Counted from the stretch's first letter, positions 1 to 6,135 are shown. The stretch is DNA of 6,542 bases from Dehalococcoidia bacterium (GCA_023229725.1 JALNYR010000140.1:1-6542), one strand, 5' to 3'. A program made the numbers and translations. The notes: generated by a model from the letters alone, not told the origin.

Positions 1-27
1 AGCCGCCGGGTCACTACCGAAGCCCAT
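1..27 (-). CDS. Start of next tail/baseplate gene (9 codons, runs off the window)
   Basis: An ATG at 27-25 with a strong GAGGAGGG site reads MGFGSDPAA to the window edge. In Mu the gene after gp45 is gp46, a gpW/T4 gp25-like baseplate wedge protein, so that is the best guess by position. Nine residues cannot confirm it. The leader carries the palindrome shared with the chaperone gene, which suggests the two starts are controlled alike. Confidence 0.5.
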
Positions 28-31
28 CGGA

Positions 32-39
32 CCCTCCTC
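32..39 (-). promoter_or_regulatory. Ribosome-binding site of the gene entering at position 27
   Basis: GAGGAGGG lies 4 nt before the ATG at 27-25. This strong site is the main support for a gene there. Confidence 0.6.
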
Positions 40-42
40 GGA

Positions 43-60
43 CGGGAGATCGATCTCCCG
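43..60. promoter_or_regulatory. Perfect 18-bp palindrome in downstream-gene leader, copy 2
   Basis: This is the 16-bp palindrome GGGAGATCGATCTCCC extended by one C/G pair. As in the copy at 6120-6135, it is preceded on the minus strand by CAC and followed after exactly 6 nt by GGAGGGT. It lies just upstream of the ATG at 27. Confidence 0.6.
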
Positions 61-87
61 TGTTGCTCACTCGAACCGTTCCACGAC

Positions 88-105
88 GGCCACCCGAACG
101 TGGCC
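88..105 (-). other. GC-rich intergenic hairpin
   Basis: GGCCAC and GTGGCC arms (perfect 6 bp) with a 6-nt loop lie in the middle of the 147-nt gap. No U-run follows, so intrinsic termination is not supported. It may be one of a set of structures between two translation units. Confidence 0.3.
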
Positions 106-147
106 CGCGCCGGGTCAAGGATGCCCCTAGAATGCATCGGCAGTCCT

Positions 148-167
148 CGGCATAGGGAATCATGCCG
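148..167 (-). other. Intergenic hairpin downstream of the repeat-protein gene
   Basis: CGGCAT and ATGCCG arms (perfect 6 bp) enclose an 8-nt loop, starting 7 nt after the TGA at 175-177. There is no T-tract. It may be a 3'-end structure; low certainty. Confidence 0.3.
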
Positions 168-174
168 GGAAGCA

Positions 175-498
175 TCATGCGCCGTCTAGAGGGCACGGGG
201 GCAAGCTCGGCCATGGGATCTGTGGGATCGGAAGATCCAGCGACAGACCCGGCCACGGAATCGGTGGGATCACGATGACCAAGTTCCAATCGGGCAGCTC
301 CAACACAGGGATCGACGGTAGCTGAGGGATCGGAATGTCGAGCGACAACCCCGGGATCGGGATCGGCGGTATCGCGATCGTGATGCCGAACTCCGGTAGC
401 TCCAACCACGGGATCGATGGGATCTGTGGGATCGGAAGATCCAACGATAACCCGGGCCACGGGATCGGCGGCAGCGCCGGAAACTTGCAAAGTGTCAT
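175..498 (-). CDS. Small Pro/Ile/Leu-rich repeat protein beside the spike, function unknown
   Basis: A 107-residue protein that I cannot assign to a named family. After MTLCKFPAL it consists of two full 34-residue repeats (10-43 and 44-77) and a partial third (78-about 97). Each begins PPIPxPGLSLDxPIPQ and the full units end in LELP plus a short hydrophobic strand (FGITIAI or WNLVIVI). Proline falls at nearly every second or third position, alternating with Ile/Leu/Trp, which suggests an extended or beta-stacked rod. It has two Cys, at residue 4 and in the C-terminal PPCPLDGA. There is no signal peptide, and the charge is low and acidic. It begins 15 nt after the spike stop with its own GGAG, so it is likely coupled to it. 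Mu has no equivalent between gp45 and gp46. Possible roles, all inferred: a spike-tip or spike-wrapping component, or another baseplate accessory. The gene is real judging by repeat conservation at the protein level. Confidence 0.7.
   Translation of the reverse strand: MTLCKFPALPPIPWPGLSLDLPIPQIPSIPWLELPEFGITIAIPPIPIPGLSLDIPIPQLPSIPVLELPDWNLVIVIPPIPWPGLSLDLPIPQIPWPSLPPCPLDGA
268..471 (-). repeat. Two 102-nt in-frame tandem repeats, with a partial third at 178-267
   Basis: Unit 1 is 370-471, unit 2 is 268-369 and the partial unit 3 is 178-267. Units 1 and 3 share a 27-nt exact match (417-443 and 213-239) and about 86% identity over the 57 nt compared. Unit 2 differs more, although it conserves the same protein pattern. 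Confidence 0.75.
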
Positions 499-505
499 CG
501 CGGTG

Positions 506-509
506 CTCC
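506..509 (-). promoter_or_regulatory. Ribosome-binding site of the proline-rich gene
   Basis: GGAG lies 7 nt before the ATG at 498-496, just after the spike stop codon. It supports the 107-residue frame over the overlapping one. Confidence 0.55.
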
Positions 510-513
510 ATCA

Positions 514-1149
514 CTACACCCACACGTTCGCGATCGGGATCGCGCCGTCCATGATCAAAGGGGTTCCCGCACCCACGTGCAACTTGTTCGCCCCAACCTC
601 TTGGCAGAACGTCGGCGCGATGATCTGCACCAGCACACCACTCGAGATCGTCACGGGCGCCGTGTCGTGGCGCAGGATGAGTCCCGTCTTGGTCGCTTCG
701 ATGTAGGCACCCCCAGGTTGAATCACCTTGATCTCATCATCCTTCGTGATCGTGATCACGAGGTTCTCGCCCGATGCGGTCGTCTTGAGAAACGTGGTCG
801 ACCCGTCCTTGTTCAGCCGAAGCACTTGCTTGCCAACCGAGTACAACCCCACGTCACCATCGGCGAGCATCCCATACACGCTGGCCGTCTCCACCACACG
901 CGATGCGATCGACACCACGAAGCGGCCCAACCTGAGCACGAACGCTTCAGCCCCGGGGGGTGGCTTGCTCACGAACCCGTATGGTGTCCACGCCTCCACG
1001 TCCTCGCTCTCGGTCTCGGTCGGCGCACCCTCATCATCGGGCAGCGGTGTCGGCGACCGCACCACAAAGCCCACCACGTTGCGGGCCGTCCCCATCATGG
1101 TCGTGCGCACGATCTCCAACACATCGAACATGGATGCGAACTCGGTCAT
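514..1149 (-). CDS. Mu gp45-like baseplate spike protein
   Basis: A 211-residue protein of the Mu gp45/P2 gpV spike type, the trimeric central needle that pierces the outer membrane. The opening (1-30) is helical (MFDVLEIVRTTMMGTARNVVG). An acidic linker (37-53) is followed by the family motif TPYGFVSKPPPGAEAFVLRLG and an OB-fold-like beta region to about residue 103, with the LADGDVGLYSVG motif that corresponds to the 'GE..ly...g' strand of Mu gp45. Residues about 105-211 are short beta segments and turns (LRLNKDGS, LVITITKDDEIKVI, LILRHDTAP), consistent with a beta-helical shaft. The start is taken at 1149, not at the longer 1233 option, because of the strong ribosome-binding site and the ATGA overlap with the hub. 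The protein has only two His residues after position 100 (161 and 191) and no HxH metal motif near its tip. Confidence 0.82.
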   Translation of the reverse strand: MTEFASMFDVLEIVRTTMMGTARNVVGFVVRSPTPLPDDEGAPTETESEDVEAWTPYGFVSKPPPGAEAFVLRLGRFVVSIASRVVETASVYGMLADGDVGLYSVGKQVLRLNKDGSTTFLKTTASGENLVITITKDDEIKVIQPGGAYIEATKTGLILRHDTAPVTISSGVLVQIIAPTFCQEVGANKLHVGAGTPLIMDGAIPIANVWV

Positions 1150-2246
1150 TGCTTGTCCTCCTCCGCGAACACGATCGAGTAAAGGTTCACCAGCTTGAGC
1201 TTCGTGGTCGTCTCCGATGCATTGCGGCTCCACGTGCAGCTCGAAGCGTACATGTCCGCGTCGACGCTCTCGACCTCGTCGTGCACGTGCGCCACGGTGT
1301 CCATCGCGTAGTACGCATCGGTCAGCGTGTCCTTGTGGCCCTTCAACGTGACCTCGTACACGAACTCGTTCTGCTTGTGCCGGCTCATCTCCTGCACCGC
1401 GATGTTCGTTGCCTCCTCGGGCGTGGTCACTTCATCGTGCTTGACGTAGCTGGGGGACCACAGCTTCCACGTGTCGTCAACGGCGCGTGCTTGCACCGCG
1501 CTGCTCTTGTCGCCCTTCTTGCCACCCTTGCCAGTCACGAACACATGCGACGGCACGTTGGTCTTGTCGCGCCTCACCCGCGCGTGCCGCACCATCGACT
1601 CGGTGTCCCCGAACCCACGCTGGATCGTGTAGCTCGGGGCTTGCTCGTAGTTCGGCTTTCCGATCACGATGCCACCATCCGTTGTGCCCCACATCCACAG
1701 CCCGTTGCGACGCAAGAGCCGGATCAGAAACTCGAACGCACCCTCACCAGCTTGCGGCTGCAACTGTTCGATCTGCTTGGCCGTGCTGATCGGCTTGCCC
1801 TTCTTGCTGGTCTTGCGCGTAAGCACCTTCCGGTTCGCTTCGTTGTCGTAGTAGAGCGTGGGCACGTTCGAGCGGTAGACCTGCATCAACACCTTCTCGA
1901 CCGCTTGCGCGATCGTGAGATCCTTGATCACCGTGTTGGGATGCACGTTCGCCTTGACCAGCGGCTTCATGTGGTCGCGTCCGCTGATCGAAGTGCGGAA
2001 CCCACCCGCGTCCGAATCGGTATCGATCGAGTCGATCCAGCCCATCATAATCTGTACACCATCGAGGTACACTTGCACCTTCGATTGTGGTTCAATCACG
2101 CCACTGTACTTGCGCCACTTCGTCAGCCCGCCCAGCTCGATCGACCAACCAGCACAGGGCGTCATCAGCTCGGTCGTGATCGTGTACGAGTCGATCCCAT
2201 CGATGGTGACACCACCCTCGCACACGACTTGGACCTCATGCCACAT
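1146..2246 (-). CDS. Mu gpP/gp44-like baseplate hub protein
   Basis: A 366-residue protein resembling the trimeric tail hub of Mu (gpP/gp44), which connects the tube to the spike. The N-terminal part (1-95) has the hub pattern: an opening beta strand, GWSIELGGLTKWRKYSGVIEP, the strand KVQVYLDGVQIMMGWIDSID (tube-like 'tGyID' motif), then SISGRD, the 'GR' that precedes the next domain. Residues about 103-200 carry the second domain, with TIAQAVEKVL and then AFEFLIRLLRRNGLWMWGTTDGG, the common 'ET...l.rla...Gl....d..G' region of hubs. Residues 200-350 hold a barrel-like domain with a basic Lys/Gly loop (236-247). Its start overlaps the gpN-like stop by one base, and its stop overlaps the spike ATG. 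No lysozyme or peptidase domain is visible. Confidence 0.85.
   Translation of the reverse strand: MWHEVQVVCEGGVTIDGIDSYTITTELMTPCAGWSIELGGLTKWRKYSGVIEPQSKVQVYLDGVQIMMGWIDSIDTDSDAGGFRTSISGRDHMKPLVKANVHPNTVIKDLTIAQAVEKVLMQVYRSNVPTLYYDNEANRKVLTRKTSKKGKPISTAKQIEQLQPQAGEGAFEFLIRLLRRNGLWMWGTTDGGIVIGKPNYEQAPSYTIQRGFGDTESMVRHARVRRDKTNVPSHVFVTGKGGKKGDKSSAVQARAVDDTWKLWSPSYVKHDEVTTPEEATNIAVQEMSRHKQNEFVYEVTLKGHKDTLTDAYYAMDTVAHVHDEVESVDADMYASSCTWSRNASETTTKLKLVNLYSIVFAEEDKQ
1157..1164 (-). promoter_or_regulatory. Ribosome-binding site that sets the spike start
   Basis: GGAGGAGG lies 7 nt before the ATG at 1149-1147. It selects this start over the upstream in-frame ATG at 1233, which has no comparable site and would overlap the hub gene by 88 nt. 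Confidence 0.75.
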
Positions 2247-3154
2247 CAGGCACCACCCTCGTAGACCAGCACGGTCTGGTTCGCGAGCACGGTGCCGCTC
2301 CGTCCCGATGCCGGGTTGAGCGAGTAGAACGCGCCCGTGGCGAGCCCGAAGTGAGCGCTGGCCTCCGCAACGGTGCGCTCCTTGTCGTTGATCTTTTGCA
2401 CGATGCGCTTGCCGCTGCCGCTGACCGTGAGCGACTTCGTAAGCTGCTCCATCGACGCCACGATCGATGCGCCCGCCGAGTACATCGCGGACGCGTTCGG
2501 GTCCGTCAACGAACCCACCACGTCAAGGATCCCGTTGACCCCATCGATCACGCGCTGCACTTCCGCAAGCGCACTCGCCACTTCAAGCTCGGCAAGCAAC
2601 TTCAGCGAAGCCACCTTCGCGAGTTGCTCGGCCAACGTGAGACCGCTCGGGTCCTCGTACACGATCGGCGGGTCCGCTTCGAGGAACATGACCGCCATAT
2701 CGAGTGCGAGTTGCTGCGCGTCGACCACGGACGGAGCGGCCTTTTCCAACGTGAGCCCGTTCTCGTTGGTCTCGATGAACGTCACTTGCAGGTCGCAACC
2801 GTCGCGCTTCTCGGCGACCCAATCGAACGACCAGTCCCCCACCTGGCAGTCGATGAGTCCGAACTCCGGGTGCTGCAACTTGCCCACGTCCGGGTTCAAC
2901 AGCGCCTTCAAGAACTGCCTGAACGTACGCGGGTACAGCTCGCTGTATCCAAGGATCAAACGACGGAACGGGATCGTGAAGCTGTGCTTAGCACTCTTGC
3001 GCCCGCCGTTCTCCACGTCGGACGCCGGCACGGCGTATTGCTCATGCTCGGCGAGCCGGTTGCCGCACGCTGTACCCATGCGGATACACGGCACCTCGAT
3101 GCCACGCCACGTGAGCGGGAGCAGTTGCGCAAGTACTTCCCAATCTTGAATCAT
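2246..3154 (-). CDS. Mu gpN-like DNA circularisation/baseplate protein with C-terminal LysM-like domain
   Basis: A 302-residue protein matching the 'DNA circularisation protein N-terminus' family, whose Mu member gpN is a central baseplate component under the tape measure. The N-terminal domain (about 15-128) shows the family pattern: TWRGIEVPC, HEQYAVPAS, the helix RTFRQFLKALLNPDVGKLQHPEFG with its HPxxG motif, then alternating strands ending LQVTFIET. Residues about 130-245 are helical linker. Residues about 248-298 resemble a LysM fold: IVQKIND, TVAEASAHFGL, FYSLNPASG and VLANQTVLVYEG line up with strand, helix, 'LN' turn and closing strand. LysM domains occur in baseplate linkers such as T4 gp53. 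It overlaps the tape measure by ATGA and the hub gene by TGATG. The gpN assignment is firm; the LysM call is by eye and less certain. Confidence 0.82.
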   Translation of the reverse strand: MIQDWEVLAQLLPLTWRGIEVPCIRMGTACGNRLAEHEQYAVPASDVENGGRKSAKHSFTIPFRRLILGYSELYPRTFRQFLKALLNPDVGKLQHPEFGLIDCQVGDWSFDWVAEKRDGCDLQVTFIETNENGLTLEKAAPSVVDAQQLALDMAVMFLEADPPIVYEDPSGLTLAEQLAKVASLKLLAELEVASALAEVQRVIDGVNGILDVVGSLTDPNASAMYSAGASIVASMEQLTKSLTVSGSGKRIVQKINDKERTVAEASAHFGLATGAFYSLNPASGRSGTVLANQTVLVYEGGA

Positions 3155-5400
3155 GGGATCTCCACCGTCTTGTTCGTAGGCGTAGTGCTGTTCGACGGCT
3201 TGCCCCCACCACCGTTTCGATCGATCGAACTCTTGAGGTTGTTCATCGAGTTGATCAAGTTCGTGTTGGTTGCGATCACGCGCTCCGCTTCGCCCTTATC
3301 CATGCCCTGCTGGTTGACAGTTACGCGCTTGAACAAGTCGTAGAGACCTGCCAGCGAACCAGCACCAGCAACCGTGCCCGCCGTGATCTCGCCTTCTGAA
3401 AGCGCTCGTCGTGCGGCCGTGCGTTCAGCTTCTAGCTTCTTGACCGTTTCGGGATTGTACGTTCCCGTCTCCCACTCGCGAGAAGCTTCCCGTCGCGTGG
3501 TCGCCGATGAACGCACGGCTGCCGCGCCCGCCTTGCCGATCTCCTCACCAGAATCAGACGCTTGATCGATGATGCTTTTGCCGGTCAGCCACACGGTCGT
3601 GACCATCATCGTGATGCCAGCGATGGTGCCAAGCGCACCAGCGAGTCCACCCTTCCCACCCATCGCGGTCGTGAAGCCCGCCTTGATCGTCTCTGCGATC
3701 CCGGCCTTCATGATCTCGTTCCCAATCGACAACGCCACCAACGCACCCATACCCTTGAGCGGGTTCTCAGCGAACTTCACAACAAGGTTGGCGAACTTGT
3801 CTGCGAGCGCGGTCGCGACCGGAATCAACTTCGTGAGAGGCGGAAGTAGCTCGGCCATCTTCGCCTTGAAGTTTTCGTTAGCGCGCGCAAGCTCGTTCAT
3901 GCGTGCGATCTGCTCGTACTCTTTCTGGCTCTGCTCCTTCGTCTGATCGAACGGACGCGAGGTCTCCTCGACCCGCGCACGGATCGCATCGGCCCCCTTG
4001 ATCACCATGGGCGAGTAGGGATCCTTGTACCCGTTGCGATACGTCTCGGCCAGGTTGGTTGCGATCTCGTTCGAGCGGCCCGTGAAGATTGCCGAGTAGG
4101 CGCTGGCCTTCAAGTCCGCATCACTCATCTTCGCGCGCTGGCCCGGTGAGATGCCCGGCAACTTGATGCTGCGCGCGGCCCCACCTTCGATCGCAGCAAC
4201 GGTCTCGGCCATCAGGTCAGCCGGGTTCCGCATCTTGCCCGTGGTCGGGTCGTTCACAGAAACGCCCATCTGACCCAGCATGGAGATCTTCGGGCCTTGC
4301 GTGAACTCGCGCATCATGTCGACCACTACGGTCCGCGCGCCTTCCTTTCCAATCGCGGTCTGCGCCGCAATCTGGGTCAGTCCACCGATGTCTTGCAGCA
4401 TGCGGGTGCCCGACCCGAACTTCGAGCCGACACCACCGAGCCGACCAAGCTCGTCCGCAAAGTCCTTGAACTCGATCGCTCCCGCTTTGCCTTGCGCGAT
4501 CAACGACCGCACGAGCCCTTGGATGTCGTCGCCAGGTTCCACGCCAGCGTTGAACGCAGCCGCAACGACCCCGCCCATGTCTTCCATGCTGATGCCCGCA
4601 CCGATCGCAAGCTTGGTCAACTCCATCAAGTCGCCTTGCAGCTTCTCGATGCCCTTGGCGCCGCCGGCCCGCGCACCCACTATCTCCATCGCGCCCATGA
4701 TGTCTTCGGCCGGCATGCCAGTCGCCATGGCCGGTGCGCGAGCCATCTTGATCAACTCCTCGGGTGACCGAGCGGTCGATCCAGGGAGTCCCGGCATCTG
4801 CGTCATATTCGAGAGCAACGCGGCGCGCTTGTTCAATTGAAACGCGCTCATTACACCACCACCGACCATCGCGACACCAACACCGGCACCAAGCATGCCA
4901 GCCGCGCCAGTGAGCGAACCAGTCACGTTCGACATACCACGTGTCACGATACCGCTCGCAACACCAGCACGACGACCAAGCTTGGTCTCTTCCGCCTTGG
5001 CCGCACGCGCTTGAATGTTCGCTAGCTTCCTGGCGTCAGCTTCCGCCTTCTTGGTTGCCCGCTCGCGCGCACGCTCGATCTGCTTGGCGGCTTTCTCAAC
5101 TTCACGCGCGGCTCGCTTCGCCTCGTTGATCTCAGCAGTGGCGGCCCGCTTCGCATGCTGACCCGCCATCGTAGCGCTGCGCGCCTTGATCGCATCGAGA
5201 CGACGCGCCTCCCGATCGACCGCGCTCGCCGCTGACTTGGTCCCCGTCATCGATGCAGTGGCGGCAGCACGAGCGGCCCTCGTCGCACTCGACGCTTGGG
5301 CCCGCCCGAAGTCGTTGATCTTCTTCGTGAGCGACGCAAAGACCGCCTCGACTTCCTTCGCACCAGCGGTGGCGAACTTGACTACGACGGGCGCTGGCAT
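3151..5400 (-). CDS. Tail tape measure protein, gp42-like
   Basis: A 749-residue protein that sets tail length and fills the tube lumen before being ejected with the DNA. Residues about 40-145 are an Ala/Lys/Arg/Glu-rich helical, probably coiled-coil region. Residues about 147-187 are Gly/Ala-rich and hydrophobic. Residues about 200-480 match the style of the TP901-type tape-measure core, including EFKDFADELGRLGGVG, the LGQMGVSVNDPTTGKMRNP turn and SAIFTGRSNEIATNLAE. A second helical stretch spans 480-520, and hydrophobic membrane-like segments lie at about 550-562 and 585-608. The C-terminus (about 725-749) is low-complexity Gly/Asn/Ser/Thr. At about 1.5 angstrom per residue, the usual rule, it predicts a tail near 110 nm. 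It follows the chaperone by 3 nt, and its TGA overlaps the next ATG (ATGA). It is the longest frame in the window and lies where the tape measure is expected. Confidence 0.9.
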   Translation of the reverse strand: MPAPVVVKFATAGAKEVEAVFASLTKKINDFGRAQASSATRAARAAATASMTGTKSAASAVDREARRLDAIKARSATMAGQHAKRAATAEINEAKRAAREVEKAAKQIERARERATKKAEADARKLANIQARAAKAEETKLGRRAGVASGIVTRGMSNVTGSLTGAAGMLGAGVGVAMVGGGVMSAFQLNKRAALLSNMTQMPGLPGSTARSPEELIKMARAPAMATGMPAEDIMGAMEIVGARAGGAKGIEKLQGDLMELTKLAIGAGISMEDMGGVVAAAFNAGVEPGDDIQGLVRSLIAQGKAGAIEFKDFADELGRLGGVGSKFGSGTRMLQDIGGLTQIAAQTAIGKEGARTVVVDMMREFTQGPKISMLGQMGVSVNDPTTGKMRNPADLMAETVAAIEGGAARSIKLPGISPGQRAKMSDADLKASAYSAIFTGRSNEIATNLAETYRNGYKDPYSPMVIKGADAIRARVEETSRPFDQTKEQSQKEYEQIARMNELARANENFKAKMAELLPPLTKLIPVATALADKFANLVVKFAENPLKGMGALVALSIGNEIMKAGIAETIKAGFTTAMGGKGGLAGALGTIAGITMMVTTVWLTGKSIIDQASDSGEEIGKAGAAAVRSSATTRREASREWETGTYNPETVKKLEAERTAARRALSEGEITAGTVAGAGSLAGLYDLFKRVTVNQQGMDKGEAERVIATNTNLINSMNNLKSSIDRNGGGGKPSNSTTPTNKTVEIP
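3160..3163 (-). promoter_or_regulatory. Ribosome-binding site of the gpN-like gene
   Basis: GGAG lies 5 nt before the ATG at 3154-3152, within the last codons of the tape measure, consistent with coupled re-initiation at the ATGA overlap. Confidence 0.55.
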
Positions 5401-5403
5401 GGG

Positions 5404-6099
5404 CTACTCCTCAACCACCTTCCCCGAAGTACTCGGGGTGTCGGTTGCACCATCGGTTGAAGGCGTACCAGAGGAGGATCCGCCAGTCCGCGACGTGCGA
5501 ATCTGGCTCGCCAAAGAAACGACCAGGGCTACGAGCTGTCCGCGCGAACAAAGCTCGAAAGGGTAGTGGTCGGCACCCTCCGCGAGTACCTCGATCCACT
5601 CGTCCACTTCGTCCCCGGTCAGCACACGGAACAACGGGCCATGCGTCTGCTGAAATGCACTGTAGGCTTCGTACAGGTGCACGCACTCGTCATCGCTGAG
5701 GTGATGCCGGATCTCATCAGGCGATCGGAACAACGGCTTCGAGAGGTCGTCGTTCTCGCGCAACGAGCGATACAACACCTCGACGAACAGTGCGCTCTGG
5801 TAGTTCTCGTTCCACGCGAACTGGTTCGGCTTCTCCTTGTTGGGTCGCTCCATCAACGCCGTCGCGTACCGCTCCGCATCGGAACGACACAGGTCAACCT
5901 CGTGCTGCATGAGCACCCACAACGCGAACTTGCCGATCGGCTGTCCATCGTCATCGTTGCGCGGGAATGGCAAGTCGCGCTTGTTCGGGCGCGGCATCTG
6001 TTGCAGCCGCGCCACAAGCTCGCCCGGATGCACGTCAGCCGGTGGCGCGTTCGGGCTCTTCTGTTCTCGTTGCTGTTGTCTGATCCACGGTGGTGCCAT
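5404..6099 (-). CDS. Tail assembly chaperone, gp41-like (zero-frame product)
   Basis: A 231-residue protein between the tail tube and the tape measure, where tailed phages encode the tail assembly chaperone that binds the tape measure and helps tube polymerisation. The N-terminus (1-50) is polar and proline-rich. The core (about 55-200) is mainly helical, with segments such as LFRSPDEIRHHLSDDE, LYEAYSAFQQTHGP and DEVDEWIEVLAEG, the last resembling chaperones of other Mu-like phages. Residues about 205-231 are low-complexity Ser/Thr/Gly, while the -1 frame over the same DNA looks more like coding sequence; see the frameshift product. The start is supported by GGAGGG 8 nt upstream. The TAG stop lies 3 nt before the tape-measure ATG, and the gene's last codons contain that gene's GAGGAG ribosome-binding site. 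Family assignment rests on position and general pattern, not on a diagnostic motif. Confidence 0.72.
   Translation of the reverse strand: MAPPWIRQQQREQKSPNAPPADVHPGELVARLQQMPRPNKRDLPFPRNDDDGQPIGKFALWVLMQHEVDLCRSDAERYATALMERPNKEKPNQFAWNENYQSALFVEVLYRSLRENDDLSKPLFRSPDEIRHHLSDDECVHLYEAYSAFQQTHGPLFRVLTGDEVDEWIEVLAEGADHYPFELCSRGQLVALVVSLASQIRTSRTGGSSSGTPSTDGATDTPSTSGKVVEE
5407..5412 (-). promoter_or_regulatory. Ribosome-binding site of the tape measure gene
   Basis: GAGGAG on the minus strand lies 6 nt before the ATG at 5400-5398, inside the last codons of the chaperone gene, and fixes the tape-measure start. Confidence 0.75.
5411..6099 (-). CDS. Predicted -1 frameshift form of the tail assembly chaperone
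   Basis: If ribosomes slip -1 at the in-frame heptamer C CCT TTC (5563-5557; Pro180-Phe181), the product is residues 1-181 plus 48 new residues ending at a TGA (5413-5411), about 229 aa in all. The later part of this extension reads like protein, for example ADWRILLWYAFNRW and HPEYFG. By my hand count its last 33 codons have about 79% G/C at third positions, against about 63% for the zero frame over the same stretch. Frameshifted long and short chaperones are well established in tailed phages (lambda G and G-T, P2 E and E-E'). The heptamer, the open -1 frame and the composition are seen; the frameshift itself is inferred. A caution: the zero frame still looks plausible for about 15-20 codons after the heptamer, so the true slip point could lie elsewhere. 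Confidence 0.5.
5532..5557 (-). other. Stem-loop next to the slippery heptamer
   Basis: The minus strand has CGAGCT and AGCTCG arms (6 bp), a two-U bulge, an inner GTTC/GGAC stem (one U-G pair) and a GCGC loop. The outer stem includes the last base of the heptamer, closer than the usual 5-9 nt spacer; the inner stem alone starts 7-8 nt downstream. It is a possible frameshift-stimulating structure, unproven. Confidence 0.35.
5557..5563 (-). promoter_or_regulatory. Candidate -1 slippery heptamer C CCT TTC
   Basis: On the minus strand the zero-frame codons TAC CCT TTC give C CCT TTC, which fits the canonical X XXY YYZ pattern (CCC, TTT, C) in the correct phase. Tandem slippage re-pairs the two tRNAs on CCC and TTT and enters the open -1 frame. 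Confidence 0.55.
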
Positions 6100-6107
6100 C
6101 TTCCATA

Positions 6108-6113
6108 CCCTCC
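6108..6113 (-). promoter_or_regulatory. Ribosome-binding site of the chaperone gene
   Basis: GGAGGG on the minus strand ends 8 nt before the ATG at 6099-6097. It supports this start and lies in the leader shared with the gene beginning at 27. A weaker GGAAG directly abuts the ATG. Confidence 0.7.
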
Positions 6114-6119
6114 GATGAT

Positions 6120-6135
6120 GGGAGATCGATCTCCC
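6120..6135. promoter_or_regulatory. Perfect 16-bp palindrome in chaperone-gene leader, copy 1
   Basis: The sequence GGGAGATCGATCTCCC is its own reverse complement. It sits 6 nt upstream of the GGAGGGT Shine-Dalgarno of the chaperone gene (minus strand) and is preceded by CAC. The same arrangement recurs at 31-62. As DNA it could be an operator for a dimeric protein; as RNA it can form a 6-bp stem with a UCGA loop. No sigma70-like -35/-10 pair is evident nearby. The function is unknown. Confidence 0.6.

Noticed and set aside
28..166. Small gene in the 147-nt gap starting at the ATG near 164
   Set aside because: It has no ribosome-binding site, and its frame is only the tail of the rejected 169-residue shadow frame.
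14..523. 169-residue minus-strand frame overlapping the Pro-rich gene
   Set aside because: It has no suitable ribosome-binding site, has Arg/Asp/Gly-rich shadow-like composition and covers the whole intergenic gap. The 107-residue frame has a GGAG site and a conserved protein repeat.
1150..1233. Longer start for the spike gene at 1233
   Set aside because: The added 28 residues do not fit the family and overlap the hub gene. The ATG at 1149 has GGAGGAGG at good spacing and an ATGA overlap.
960..2264. 434-residue plus-strand frame
   Set aside because: It lies opposite the hub and spike genes, is Arg/His-rich in the manner of antisense frames in GC-rich DNA, and has no ribosome-binding site or family resemblance.
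3216..3229. 14-bp palindrome TTCGATCGATCGAA inside the tape measure gene
   Set aside because: It lies within codons for Ser-Ile-Asp-Arg and is readily explained by the general GATC/CGAT richness of the window; no second copy or flanking signal was seen.
2351..3343. 330-residue plus-strand frame
   Set aside because: It is antisense to the gpN-like and tape-measure genes, with shadow-type Arg/Leu/His composition.
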